A stretch of DNA of 64,000 bases, from contig OX387182.1 of NCBI GenBank assembly GCA_947561395.2, positions 36,263,949 to 36,327,948 of the forward strand, in the 5' to 3' direction. The translations under genes were made by a program, and so were the position numbers. The notes under the pieces were generated by a model. That model did no database searches and was not told the DNA's origin. It saw only the letters and a list, made by a program, of their open reading frames with translations. Positions 33,431 to 43,771 of this stretch are shown here, one piece after another; the first letter of the stretch is position 1; each line of letters opens with the position of its first letter. Source of the DNA: Buxus sempervirens. Lineage: Eukaryota > Streptophyta > Magnoliopsida > Buxales > Buxaceae.

Positions 33431-34261
33431 TAGGGGTTCTCTTTATGTTATTGTATATAGTTCCTAGAAACTATCAATGGGAATGTAATTATTCTTTTTG
33501 GATTTGTAGGCGTGGGAGTTATCTTTAAATTATCATTCTTGTATCTGAATGCTCATGTGAGAGGCAGTGAGGGAGAGATCTTAGTTGCCTTTTGGGGTAT
33601 CTAAATGTTGTATTTTGGAGTTATTATACAGATGCCATTTTATTATATGGAAAATTTTAAATTCCATGCTTCTTTATCACTCTGATGATTACATTGTAAT
33701 TGCTCACATCAATTATGCTTATCAGGTTCTTTTGGGCCCATAAGTAGGTCTCGGGTACGGGTTGGTGCTGTGATAGGGCAGACCCGGATCTGGGGCGCTA
33801 CAATCAGAGTGAAGGAAAGACATGAATACCACAATAATTATAAAATCAGGGTGCGCTGCAAAACCCAAAACAAACAATATATATATAAAACTAAAACTCA
33901 CATAACCGAGTAATTACCTGCATACATTGATCTCTCCGAGCAGCTGAAAACAAAACAAAATAATGCGGAATGAGATACGAATATCTCAATAAGTAGCACA
34001 TGCATGCACAATACATGGCTCGAATAATGTCCCGGTAATGATGGCGATAATATGATTAATCCGATTAAGCTCACAATAATTCAGCAGACCAAGTTGTTAT
34101 ATTTAATGAACTTCAACAGATAAGTAAAATCGCAATGGTAATATCGAACGATCAAAACTAGACCTTAACAGTAACCAATTATCAGCATTGAAGAATAAAA
34201 CACACCCGAGGTCAATGTTATGCATGCACTTTAATTGAGTAATTCAACACACTAGAGCGAC

Positions 34262-34425
34262 ATCCAAGCCTCCTGGTACACAGTCCTGCCAACATAGGCT
34301 CGGTACTCTGAAATGACAGCCTACCCAGGAACTTGTCATCCAGTGTCGGCCTACGCCGGGTTTTGACACTGACAACCCGGCCTATCCAAGGATACGGGCT
34401 ACTCTACCCTGGTCATGGAAACACT
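34262..34425 (-). repeat. Hairpin array in the outer solo LTR
   Basis: On the minus strand, at least three units end their loop in TAGGC, as in the array at 2362-2502. Stems are AGCCCG/CGGGTT (one wobble), CAGTGTC/GACACTG and ATGACA/TGTCAT. A fourth unit is too altered to pair well. The stems differ from those of the array at 2.4 kb apart from one related stem (ATGAC). Confidence 0.65.
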
Positions 34426-35106
34426 CGCGGCTATGAAATTACAACAATAAAGCAACACATTACATTATGAAGCTTAGACTCTGGATCCAGGACAAGCTAG
34501 ACCAAAACAAAACACTCAACACATAAAACCAAGCTCTGGTAGCAAGGTATACCAACCTCTAGTATTACCATCAATAACACAAACCAAACTCATCACGGGT
34601 CACTCAGGACCAGAATGGTAATACCATGGAATTTCTGTTGGAAATCTAACCCAAACACCAAACCAAAACAGTGATATACTTCCTGACTCACATAAATACC
34701 TTTTCAAAAAAACTGCTCAGCACCTTGTAATGCGATAAAACTCAGGTTAAATGATTTCACAAGTTGGAAAACAATCAGTAAAACATGACTAAATAATATC
34801 ACTACCTCATGGAACAAGACAGAAACAAACTACCTATTGGCTCCTCAAATTGACCTTTAGAACTCATATTTCCTTCCAGTAATTTATGGAATGATCTCAA
34901 TGGTTTTGACCAACTTATAATACTTCTAACACATTAATCTAACTCCTAGAAAGTAGCTTGAAGAGTTAGAGTGGAGAAAAACAACTGAGAATGGTTAGCC
35001 GCACATCACCTGGTAACTGGGTGGGTGCGTTGACCTCGAGATAGTAGGCGGCACGGTCGGCACACCTACCAAATGAGCTACCGCCGAGTAAAATTAGTAG
35101 GCGGCA

Positions 35107-37657
35107 TGTAACGCCCCGGTTCTGGGTCAAAATTTTTTGAACCCGAGGTGTTATGAGAAGTAACAAAAGCAACTAAAATCCATATCAAATTAAAACCTTG
35201 ATTAATTACATCATCAGAGTTATATGCGGAAACATAAAATAATATTCACTAACAATTAATCTTTAAGCTTTACAATTTCCTTAAGCTCATGAATCTAGTC
35301 TACAACTAAACTGGCTAACCCCTTTTAAATACTAGCCCAATGCTTGTCGTCCTCGCCAAGATTACCTGAAAAATTGGGGAAAACTGGAGTGAGAATAAAT
35401 CTCAACAAGTAGCAAGGTGCATGCATGAAATCAATCCATGTTTATATAAAATAAGTCATGAGGTATGCGATTAAATCAGAACAACAAGTAGAAAAACGAT
35501 AATATAGAAATCATGGCAAACAGCATACCATCATGTAACATCACATAATGAAAAATAATCACAAACACCAAGAAGTAAACCAAATAACTAGTAACTAGCT
35601 TCCCACCGAGTACACGGATCGAGGAAGTATCCCGCCGAGTACACGGACCGAGGAAGTATCCCGCCGAGTACACGGACCGAGGATATACAAATAACCAAAT
35701 CCGCCCATGCGGAAACAATAAATCAAGCACCAACTTTGTCACACTAGTGACCCAAAAACCCACACAAGTGGAATCAAATATATGCTTTAAGATCACGGTT
35801 TCAATGGATAAAATAATCTAGGTATATGTAAAATCATTCGGAACTCAAAACATGTCCAGATAGACCAAAAACAGGTGTAGGAACTCTTAGAATCAAGTTT
35901 GGTTAAGAATAGAATCGTTTGGAACAATGGTATTCAGTAGAAGTGCCTCTTTGGCAAAATCTACCCAAAATATTTATAAAAATGAATTTTAACATCCACC
36001 AATGCAAACAATCTCCAAATACTCTAAACTTGATGGTACATAGGTTTAAAATGGATAAGAATAATTCTGTAGTGAAAAACTAGGCTGAAAGGCCAAATTT
36101 TCAAAATCAGACAGACAGGTCGCTCGAGTGGCAGTCGGGCGCTCGAACGGCCTTATATTTTAGGTTGTTTCAGGGTTGGTCGCTCGAGCAACTGTTCAGG
36201 CGACAGGTCAATCTGGGAAAATTGCTCTCGGGTTTTGAAAAACCATATAGGGCGCTCGAGCGACTGCTCAGGCGGCTCGATACGAAGAAAATCCGAATAT
36301 TTACGAAATTCAATAAAAATTCCAAAATTAAATATCCAATACATCAAATCCATTATAAATCATTCTAAAACACTTTATAAACATGTTAGAACATTTTAAC
36401 CAAAATAAAACTTCGTTTATAAACCAAATCATATCAAAACCAATCATATAACCATACTTTAATAGTTTTTGAGAAAACCTCAAACAAACACATAACACTT
36501 ATGAAAATATTTGTCTCAACGAACATGGTTTGTTTCTAAATCATCTCATAATATATCTAAATAATAAAACACGAAAATCATGCAATTCCTTCAGTTTTCT
36601 AGGTGTTTGCTATTTGCCTCATTACATGAACTAAGTCTGCCCAGAAATCTGCTCGCCTAGCCATTTTCTAAGCTTGATCGCACCACTTTAAACTCCTCCA
36701 AATCCAATCTCCACCGTTCAGATTGAAGCCCCTCATGAGTAGAACAAAATCCTAAACTTTTAGCCCATTCCAACGGTTGGATCTTCCTAATTCGTTGTTC
36801 GAAATTGGCTGATCGGCCATCTCTGCAACTCTTTTTTCTTTCTAAATCTCTCCTTTTCTCTTCTCTCTTCTTTCCCTTATTTTTCTCCAAGCCCAAGCAC
36901 GAATTTCCCTCTTCTTTCTCCTTATTTTTAACTTGCTAAAATCCCTAATCTTTCCCTAGACCTTCCCTTTTATAAGCTCACTTAATTAGAAGTCCCACTA
37001 GGTTTAGGAGACCTTCTAAATATGATTCCCACTCTTAATTGGAAACCTCCTTATCTTAATTTATTTTCGTACTACTTTAATTTCCTATTTTAAAATATTA
37101 CTAAAACACCGCAAAGCTCCTCTTATCCTCAATTTTAAGGCTCCTTATCAACTATAATCACCAATATACCATTTTTCCTACTTTTAGACCATAATTTGCT
37201 ATTTAAATTCAAACCTAACCCAAATTATGTCTAGTTAAATATTTCAAGTCTAATAATTATTTGCTTACTCAATATATTAATTTGGAAAATTGGAAAATGA
37301 CTAAAATACCCTTTCCTTGTAATTCCATACTTAACCTTTGAATCTTTTTCCAAAAATTCTCCTCTTTATTCCTTACATCAATCTTAACCATATAATGCAC
37401 TTAGATTAATACATATCTTCTCCAATCCTTTTTATTTAATTTACTCTCCCAATTTATCTAAATCAACCCTTCTCTTTCCTATTTAAATGAAGTCACTATT
37501 TAAATTCCTAATTACTCAAAATTATTGTTTATTTATTTAGTTACTAATATCTCTTTAGATCATAATATTATTCCTCAAATACCTAAATTAAATCTTAACT
37601 TCTCAATATTTAGGCTTATTTAATTTACTTTATTTTAGGAAAATCCAGGGTTTTACA
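35107..37657 (-). mobile_element. Solo giant LTR nested in the outer LTR, 2.55 kb
   Basis: The LTR runs from TGTAACGCCCCGGTTCTGGG to CCAGGGTTTTACA, flanked by CGGCA (35102-35106) and CGGTA (37658-37662), a 5-bp duplication with one change. On the minus strand it starts TGTAAAACCC and ends GGGGCGTTACA. It contains three direct 33-bp repeats with GCCGAGTACACGGACCGAGG (35600-35690), a GCTCGAG-rich GC block (36120-36280) and an acceptor-like CAG (35366-35368, minus) followed by NLGEDDKHWASI and a stop. Confidence 0.8.
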
Positions 37658-38681
37658 CGGTAGCTCAGCGCATACTTGTTATTTCAACGTCTCTGTTAGC
37701 TGTAGTTCGACACGACTGACCGGAAATTTAGCTTTTATGAGAACAAAATCAAACTCCTAACACCTCAAATAGACTTACACCACCAATTTGAAATTAATCT
37801 ACCTAGGTTCATGCTCCGAGTTAACCATTTGATCACAAAAACACCTCACAACGAAATTCAAGGTTCGCAATACCTAACTCAGATTATAATCATGCAATTG
37901 GTTGCAAAGCTACGAATAAATCCAATGCTACTTACAGATTTTGAAGCAACCCTGAGACAAGAATCTCTTTGATTCCTCAACGAGTTCTCAGATATTTGCC
38001 TCCAGGATGGAATTCACGAATAATCTCTGAGATTCCAATTTCAGGTCAAATCTCACTAGATCTGCATCCCTTTGATAGGATTTAACTGAATCAAACCTAA
38101 TTAACTAAACTTTCCTGAGATTCGCACTTATTTGCTGAGAATTGCAGCTCTCAATTAGATCAAAGTGCTGCCACCAAAAGCTCCTCAACCACTCTCGAAC
38201 AATAATCAAACAACCACCAATTGAGCTCTCTGATCACTAGAAAATCTCCAAATCCTAGCTCACCTCTTCCTCTCTCTCCGATCTCAACAAAACCAAACAA
38301 TAAGCTGAACTGAGCCGCCTATTTATAGGCTTCGACGGCTCTCAACCATCTCATGCTTTGCTGTATGCTCACCCACAAAATTCTTCTACGCTATCACTTA
38401 ATTATCCTTTGATTAGACCCTTGCCTTTCTAACAATTAATCTATCCAGCACCCAAGGCAACATAATAATTCTCAACATATTATTATCTTTTATTCAGCTA
38501 AATTTTATAACCATCACTTGTTTTTAATTAAATCTATTCTCATTTAATTTCTAGAATTCCACAATCACCCTTGCCTAACTATTATCTACAATATTCACAT
38601 AATATTCTTATTAAAATTATCAATAAATCTTTAAATTAACATTAAACAAAAATCGGGGTTTTACATAAGTATAGAACTAAC

Positions 38682-38911
38682 CTGCAGAAGATCAAGAGAC
38701 AAAAGCCTTGTCTTAGTCGTAACCTCATCATTCTCTTCCTTCATTCCCATCTACAAAATTTAATTTTTTAAGGAATTTAACTAAAGAAGCTCATTCATTA
38801 AGATTATACAGACTATTGTGTCATAAAATACAGGAACCAACCTTACAAAGTGTGCGAAATAACAGCAAAGCATCACGTTGCCCTATGCTCACGCTCTCAA
38901 GATCAATCCCA
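38682..38911 (-). pseudogene. BIG5: BIG5 pseudogene, two exons upstream of the LTR nest
   Basis: On the minus strand, 38911-38842 encodes [20 protein letters not shown] then LCK, and 38750-38682 encodes MGMKEENDEVTTKTRLLSLD then LLQ. Both have intact TAG acceptors and GT donors. They join in phase with the exon ending at 46427 and with the exon starting at 26238. The 12.1 kb LTR nest sits in the intron just after 38682. Confidence 0.85.
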
Positions 38912-39639
38912 CTAAAAATAGAGGATTAAAGAGTCTTAAGTATCCAAAAAGCAGATTATATTCACCCAGATCAAGAAATTTACGAAAGTTTGAGGCATGT
39001 AAGTTGACATTTTGGACTTTCTTTCTGCCATAAAAATAGAAGTTTTTTTTTCTTTTCTTCATTGTCATGCACATGCATGGTTGTGGGGTGGAGGGCTTAT
39101 GGATGGTTGGGGGGGCTTGGAGGAGAGGGATTGTGGTTGGGTGGAAAGCACCAGAAGAAACATTTGTAAACTATAACATTAATAACCATGGGAAGCTTTT
39201 TACAACTTAGCCTGACACTAATTGTTTCCAATTTGTCATGGTATGCTACAAAGATTACTTTATTTCAACAATTCAATAAAACAGGCAATTCACTTTCTTG
39301 AACACAAGCCCAAATAAGCTTTCCAGAATAATCGTGGCAAAGCATTTTTTCTGAGTGTCCCCGAGGGGGGGGGGGGGGTGGTGGTGGTTGTGTTTACTTT
39401 TAAACACTAGAGAAGAATTTGCTTTTAAACAGGCTCAAAACTTTTACTCGTTTTATTCTAATAAAGATAACACTATAGCGTCAAAGAGGTGGAGCAGTAA
39501 CAAGTACCGATCTTATTTGCCATTAACTACACTAGAGAAGAAATAAATATTAAACTAGAATTGTGGAGAGAATAAGCCATGTAATGACCAAATATAAGAA
39601 ATGTTCTTTAATACAAATAACAATATAACTAATAAAAGT
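38912..39639. other. BIG5 intron sequence, no gene seen
   Basis: The sequence is AT-rich, with a 14-base G run at about 39365 followed by GGTGGTGG. I see no coding region or element boundary here. Confidence 0.5.
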
Positions 39640-40275
39640 ATTAGAATTGACAATCAGGATATCTCTAAGTAATAAGTTCAAATATGTTGGATCAATGATA
39701 CAAAAAGATGGAGAAAGTGATGAAGATGTTGCACTTAGAATTACAGCTGGTTGGCCTAAGTGTAGGTGTGCTTCTAGGGTTTTGTGTGATAAGCGTGTTC
39801 CACTTAAATTAAAGGATAAATTTTATAAGACAGCATTTGGACAAGCTATGCTGTATATATGGTGTAGAATGTTGGGCAACAAAGAATCAATACGTTCAAA
39901 AGATGAGTGTTATCGAGATGAGGATGCTAAGATGGACTTGTGGCAAAACAAAGAAAGACAAATTAAGAAATAAAACGCATTAGAGGTAAAATGGAAGAAA
40001 GTAGGTTAAGGTAGTTTGGTCATATAAAACGAAGACCTAGAGATGCACCTATTAGAAGGTGTTAGATTATGCAGACTAAAGGGCCTAAGCGAGCAAGAGG
40101 GAGACCTAAAAAGATATGGATAAAGCTTATAAAACAAGATTTACAAAACATAAATTAACTGAAAATATTATTTTTGATATAGTGAATGGAGAGACAAGAT
40201 TCGTATTGCCGACCCCAATATGGTGGGAATTGGCTTATGATGCTGATGATGATGATGACCTCATCTTGGGGGTGC
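39640..40275 (+). mobile_element. RTE-type LINE, 3' fragment
   Basis: The frame 39647-39973 carries [46 protein letters not shown] and AFGQAMLY, the C-terminal part of RTE reverse transcriptase. Degenerate downstream frames give RWFGHVKRRPRDAP-like, RARGRPKKTW-like and R-x-R-I-x-x-x-P pieces. The copy ends in a GATGATGATGATG tail at about 40255, typical for the clade. The 5' part is missing and the frame is broken after 39973. Confidence 0.75.
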
Positions 40276-41731
40276 CTTCAACATATCATATCTATATCTG
40301 TCACTGATGTGCCCTACAACTGATCCACGATGTGCCTATGGATCAGCTTTAGTCTTGATGTGTTTTTCTGTGTTTTACAGTCATCCTAGGCTTATTATGG
40401 ACTGCTTTTTTTGCCCATAATTCATGGGTCCTTGTTTTTTTCTAAAATTATGTCTTAATGAATTTGCCATTTTACCATAGAAAAAAAAAAGGAAAAAGAA
40501 AAAAAAATCACCCATCCCTCTCATCCGATTGAAATTTAACACTCTTAGGTTATCATATAAGCAAGTGACTTTCCTCAAACACCAACTAAGATGCTTAAAA
40601 ATACAATTCCACTGCACGTTCAATTTTAATACTGAGACAAGAAAGTTCCTTGAAGCACCAAATGATGCACTCTAAGGGGGGAAAACAGAAAAAAGAATAA
40701 ACAATGTATTTGACTAACACACAGAATAAAAGGATAAAGCATTTCAGGAGCCCTGAACTTTTAACAACTAAGAACTACTTTTTAGTAAGTACAATGATTT
40801 ACATCTTATCTATCCTTCTTTAGTCCACTTCAGGAAAACATCTACTATATAATGGCAGTCCAACCTTAAACAATGCTAATTATGGACAAGGCTTAAGATT
40901 TTAATATTGATCTCGTTGGTTATATTGCCCTGACCAAAATTGGGAAAATCCAGCTATCCATTGGAGGAAATGTCTATATCAACAAGGAAAGATAATGCAA
41001 TGAAGAAGCTTAAAATGTGATGGGCAAAAGGCAATTATAATTTTCTTTACGAACCACCTCATAGCTTTGTATTTGTAAGGATAAAAGAAATTTTCATGGA
41101 TCGTGTAATTTCATATGGGATATAAGATATATTAACTTGAATTTTTTTTATAAGTAATGAAATATATATATATATAGATAATGATAAGAAAGAGGAAAAA
41201 TACAAATATAGCACCTAACAGAACAGGTGCATATCCCCTTCAATGGCTGACAACATACCAACCACAATCATAGCTCCAACTACCCTAGAGTACCCCTACA
41301 AGATATATCATCTTGTATCAATCTCCAAGTGGAGCAATTATTTGAAATATTCCAATTGTTTTGATAAGTGAAAACATGGAGTGGCAAAAATTTCCCACTA
41401 TTTGGCCAATTGCAAAATCTGTTTCCTCATTTTTTGAGATTGTCATGTTTATACATATACATTGCCATTTTTTATGCTTTGACGTGGGATATCTCTCATG
41501 TTCAGCCCCTAATTAGTGAATGGCTAATAGTCTATGGTCTTCCTAGGGGTATGGATAACCTGGCTTGGTTCCTCCATTGGATAGCAAAATATCAAGCCCT
41601 TAAATGAAAGTGTGAGTTTACCATGAGCCTCAAGCAGGCCAGCCAAGAAAGTTCTAATGGCCACAGAAAGGGAGGCATTTGATATCCATGTAATTTACTA
41701 ATTCTAGCTATAGAGTAGCAAAAAATTTATG
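40276..41731. other. BIG5 intron sequence, no gene seen
   Basis: The stretch is AT-rich and has a TATATA run near 41165. A weak open frame at 41368-41607 shows no family signature. Nothing else is supported. Confidence 0.4.
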
Positions 41732-43568
41732 TGTCAGCACCTCATTTTTGCACCCCCAGAATTGCTGAAAATAAAAACCCCAGCTGAAAGGTCAAACCTC
41801 GAGGGGGCAAAAGTTGACTTTTAATCAAGTGATAATTGACCACCTTGCTTCATCCCAGTGGATAGAGAATCCCGACACGGTTCCAACGCAACTGAGTTTT
41901 CTGGAATCGGAGCCCGGATGGAGAAGATATGAGCAAAACAGTCCTAGGGGTAAAGTTAAAATATCTTAATTGAACTAATTAAGATAAATGAGAAATAATA
42001 AAAATTGGGGAAGTCTAATTCGTCCGAGTGGGCGGCTGAGTTGCCTCAGCAGTCAACTCAACCAATCAGAGCAAGCGGCGAGCGAAAAGTAACCGTACTT
42101 ACAGTACGGTTGCATGGCGCGTCAGACTGCGCCTGACCAATTTGTCCCTTAATCATTACTGAAAAGACAGGGACAAAACTGTACATACCCTGCGGTTTTG
42201 ACCAAAACCGCACGGTATGTGCGGTTACTGTTCATTTTTGGCAAAACCGCACTGAGTATGCGGTTTTATCTTTTTGTTCTATAAATAGGCAAATCTGAAC
42301 ACTTTCAGGGGGTTGGTGATTCCTGGATGATCTCCACTGCTTCTCCCCCACTGCCTCTGATCCGAAAACCTCCCTTTTGCGCTACCTTGCTCCCCCAAAC
42401 TCAAAACACTCTTCTTTTGACCCTCATACCCCTCTCCACTCTCTTCTTTTCACTCAAGAACTTGGAGAAGAAGGGGAAGAGTTGCTGTTGGTGACCAAAG
42501 GAGGAGCTCCAGCCATTTTGTGTGCTTCAAAAGGGGTTCGAATACACCTCTCAAGGGTGTGTAAACCCTAAGGTAATGTTTTCTACAATCGTTTGTTCAA
42601 TATAAATCAAAAGGGGTTTATTTCAAGCATGATTAGGGTGTTATCCATCTTTGGCATCTTTTTCTTTTCTCCTTTAGCATGATAATCTCTCTTTCCTTTA
42701 TCTATGTCCATCATTTTGGCATGAGAAAACTCCCATGGTAAGGGGAGCATGCTTTCGGTTTCAAGGAAGGGATTATTCCACTTCAAGCATGGTTTAAGGA
42801 CCTCTTAGTATGTAATTTTGTTATTGGTTATCCCATTCGAATGGGGGAGGGTGTTCCCCCTTGCTTGCTCATTTAATGTACCCCATATAAACCCCCCTCT
42901 CTTCCCTTCCTGATGTTTTACTTTTACATTCAATAAGTTGTTGTTTTGGCATGCTTAGTGGTTATGAAGTATGCATCCTTGGAATATTAACATGCTTCCC
43001 TTTCCCCTTTTATATGCTGTTTTTCGGATGCTAGGTGTGTCATGAAAGTGCAGGGTATGTGACCAATTCTATTGTGGCCTTCCTGATGCGTGCTTTACCT
43101 AATACCCCCCTTTTGTTATCGTGAGCTTAAGTAGCTGTTGGGAGGAGACAGCAGGTTTCCTCTCCTTTTCCTTGCTTCATGGCCTCTCACTACGATGGGT
43201 CTTCGAACTATGGCTCAAGTTTAGAGCATATCTTGTTTACTGTTTCGCACTATTAGTATGCTGGATATACTGTAAAATGTGCATGCTGGCATAGAAGTAA
43301 GGTGAATTTAGAATTGAGTTGACTCAAACCAGGGAAGCCAATGGGACCTGTCACTCGACGGGGCGGACTAGAGTGTCTACGGACTTCCCCGGACTGTAAC
43401 CGAGCCCTTTCTCAGAATCTCAAGCTGCAGACCAAAATAAATATCCTTAGGGCCTCCAGGTGTTTGCCTGCACCCCATCAGGCAGTGGCGACTCCCTTTT
43501 CCCGTTGTACCTTTTAGGAGGCTCGCACGTGCTTTTTCGTGCGCCCTCACCGGCGTGATGTGCGCACA
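41732..43568 (+). mobile_element. Solo LTR of non-coding family A, 1.84 kb
   Basis: The LTR runs from TGTCAGCACCTCATTTTTGC to TGCGCACA, with an exact duplication TTATG (41727-41731 and 43569-43573). It shares its start with 47190 and 45944 (inverted) and its end blocks with 1-552. It carries strong hairpins at 42091-42267. An insertion into a BIG5 intron. Confidence 0.85.
42091..42267 (+). repeat. Three strong hairpins in a family A LTR
   Basis: Hairpin 1 is AACCGTACT-TAC-AGTACGGTT (42091-42111). Hairpin 2, at 42183-42220, has an outer stem ACATACC/GGTATGT and an inner stem GCGGTTTTG/CAAAACCGC. Hairpin 3 is AAAACCGCA-loop-TGCGGTTTT (42243-42267). The stems are related (ACCGCA, ACCGTA) but not identical. 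Confidence 0.75.
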
Positions 43569-43771
43569 TTATGTAAGCAGGTCCTGGATATTTTCCCTTA
43601 TATTGTTAAAGTTACTATTGAATGCCATAACATGTCTTTTACTTTTATTGGAAGCGTTGACAAAAAGGTTTTACTCATGAAATCACTTTCTAGTTAATAA
43701 CCCAAAAGAAGAGTTAGCAGGAGAAGAGGAGGGGCGGGGGGTGGAATGGGAATGATCTTGCTTGGTGTCTC

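Larger units (their letters stand above)
26644..33802 (+). mobile_element. Gag-only Gypsy element (TR-GAG type) with an aberrant left end
   Basis: The insertion is flanked by an exact duplication ATCAG (26639-26643 and 33803-33807). It has a 34-bp palindrome in place of the 5' LTR, a tRNA-Met primer-binding site at 26682, an intact gag (27421-28863), no pol, a purine-rich tract GGTGGGTAGA before the 3' LTR, and a 4.06 kb 3' LTR (29742-33802). The 'CGAGGACGAAATT' stretch at about 29710 is typical of the end of Tekay/Del polyproteins just before the 3' LTR, so pol was deleted or replaced. The 870 bp between gag and 3' LTR hold two copies of the same GTGACGGTGTAGA repeat that occurs in the LTR. 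Elements with gag but no pol are known as TR-GAGs and depend on a partner for enzymes. Confidence 0.8.
29742..33802 (+). mobile_element. 3' LTR of the gag-only element, 4.06 kb
   Basis: The LTR starts TGTAAAACCCCGTCCCGG and ends GGATCTGGGGCGCTACA. The antisense solo LTR at 51105-54656 is the same family. From left to right it holds a KpnI-site-rich minisatellite (29990-31330), a GC-rich block with GGCGATTAATCC repeats (31950-32190), hairpin repeats (32872-32985), the ATGCATG/hairpin/CAG module (33286-33350) and a short frame ending EDFYYP (33351-33430). Confidence 0.85.
26562..38665 (-). mobile_element. Solo giant LTR (minus) containing two further LTR insertions
   Basis: The outer unit begins TGTAACGCCCCGGATCTGAG and ends CGGGGTTTTACA, with an exact 5-bp duplication TAAGT (26557-26561 and 38666-38670), inside a BIG5 intron. 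Without its insertions it is about 2.4 kb. Read on the minus strand it starts TGTAAAACCCCG and ends GGGGCGTTACA, like the other giant LTRs. It was later hit by the gag-carrying element at 26644-33802 (duplication ATCAG) and by the solo LTR at 35107-37657. It has its own hairpin array (34262-34425) and acceptor-like CAG (33944-33946, minus) followed by LLGE and an early stop. Confidence 0.85.
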
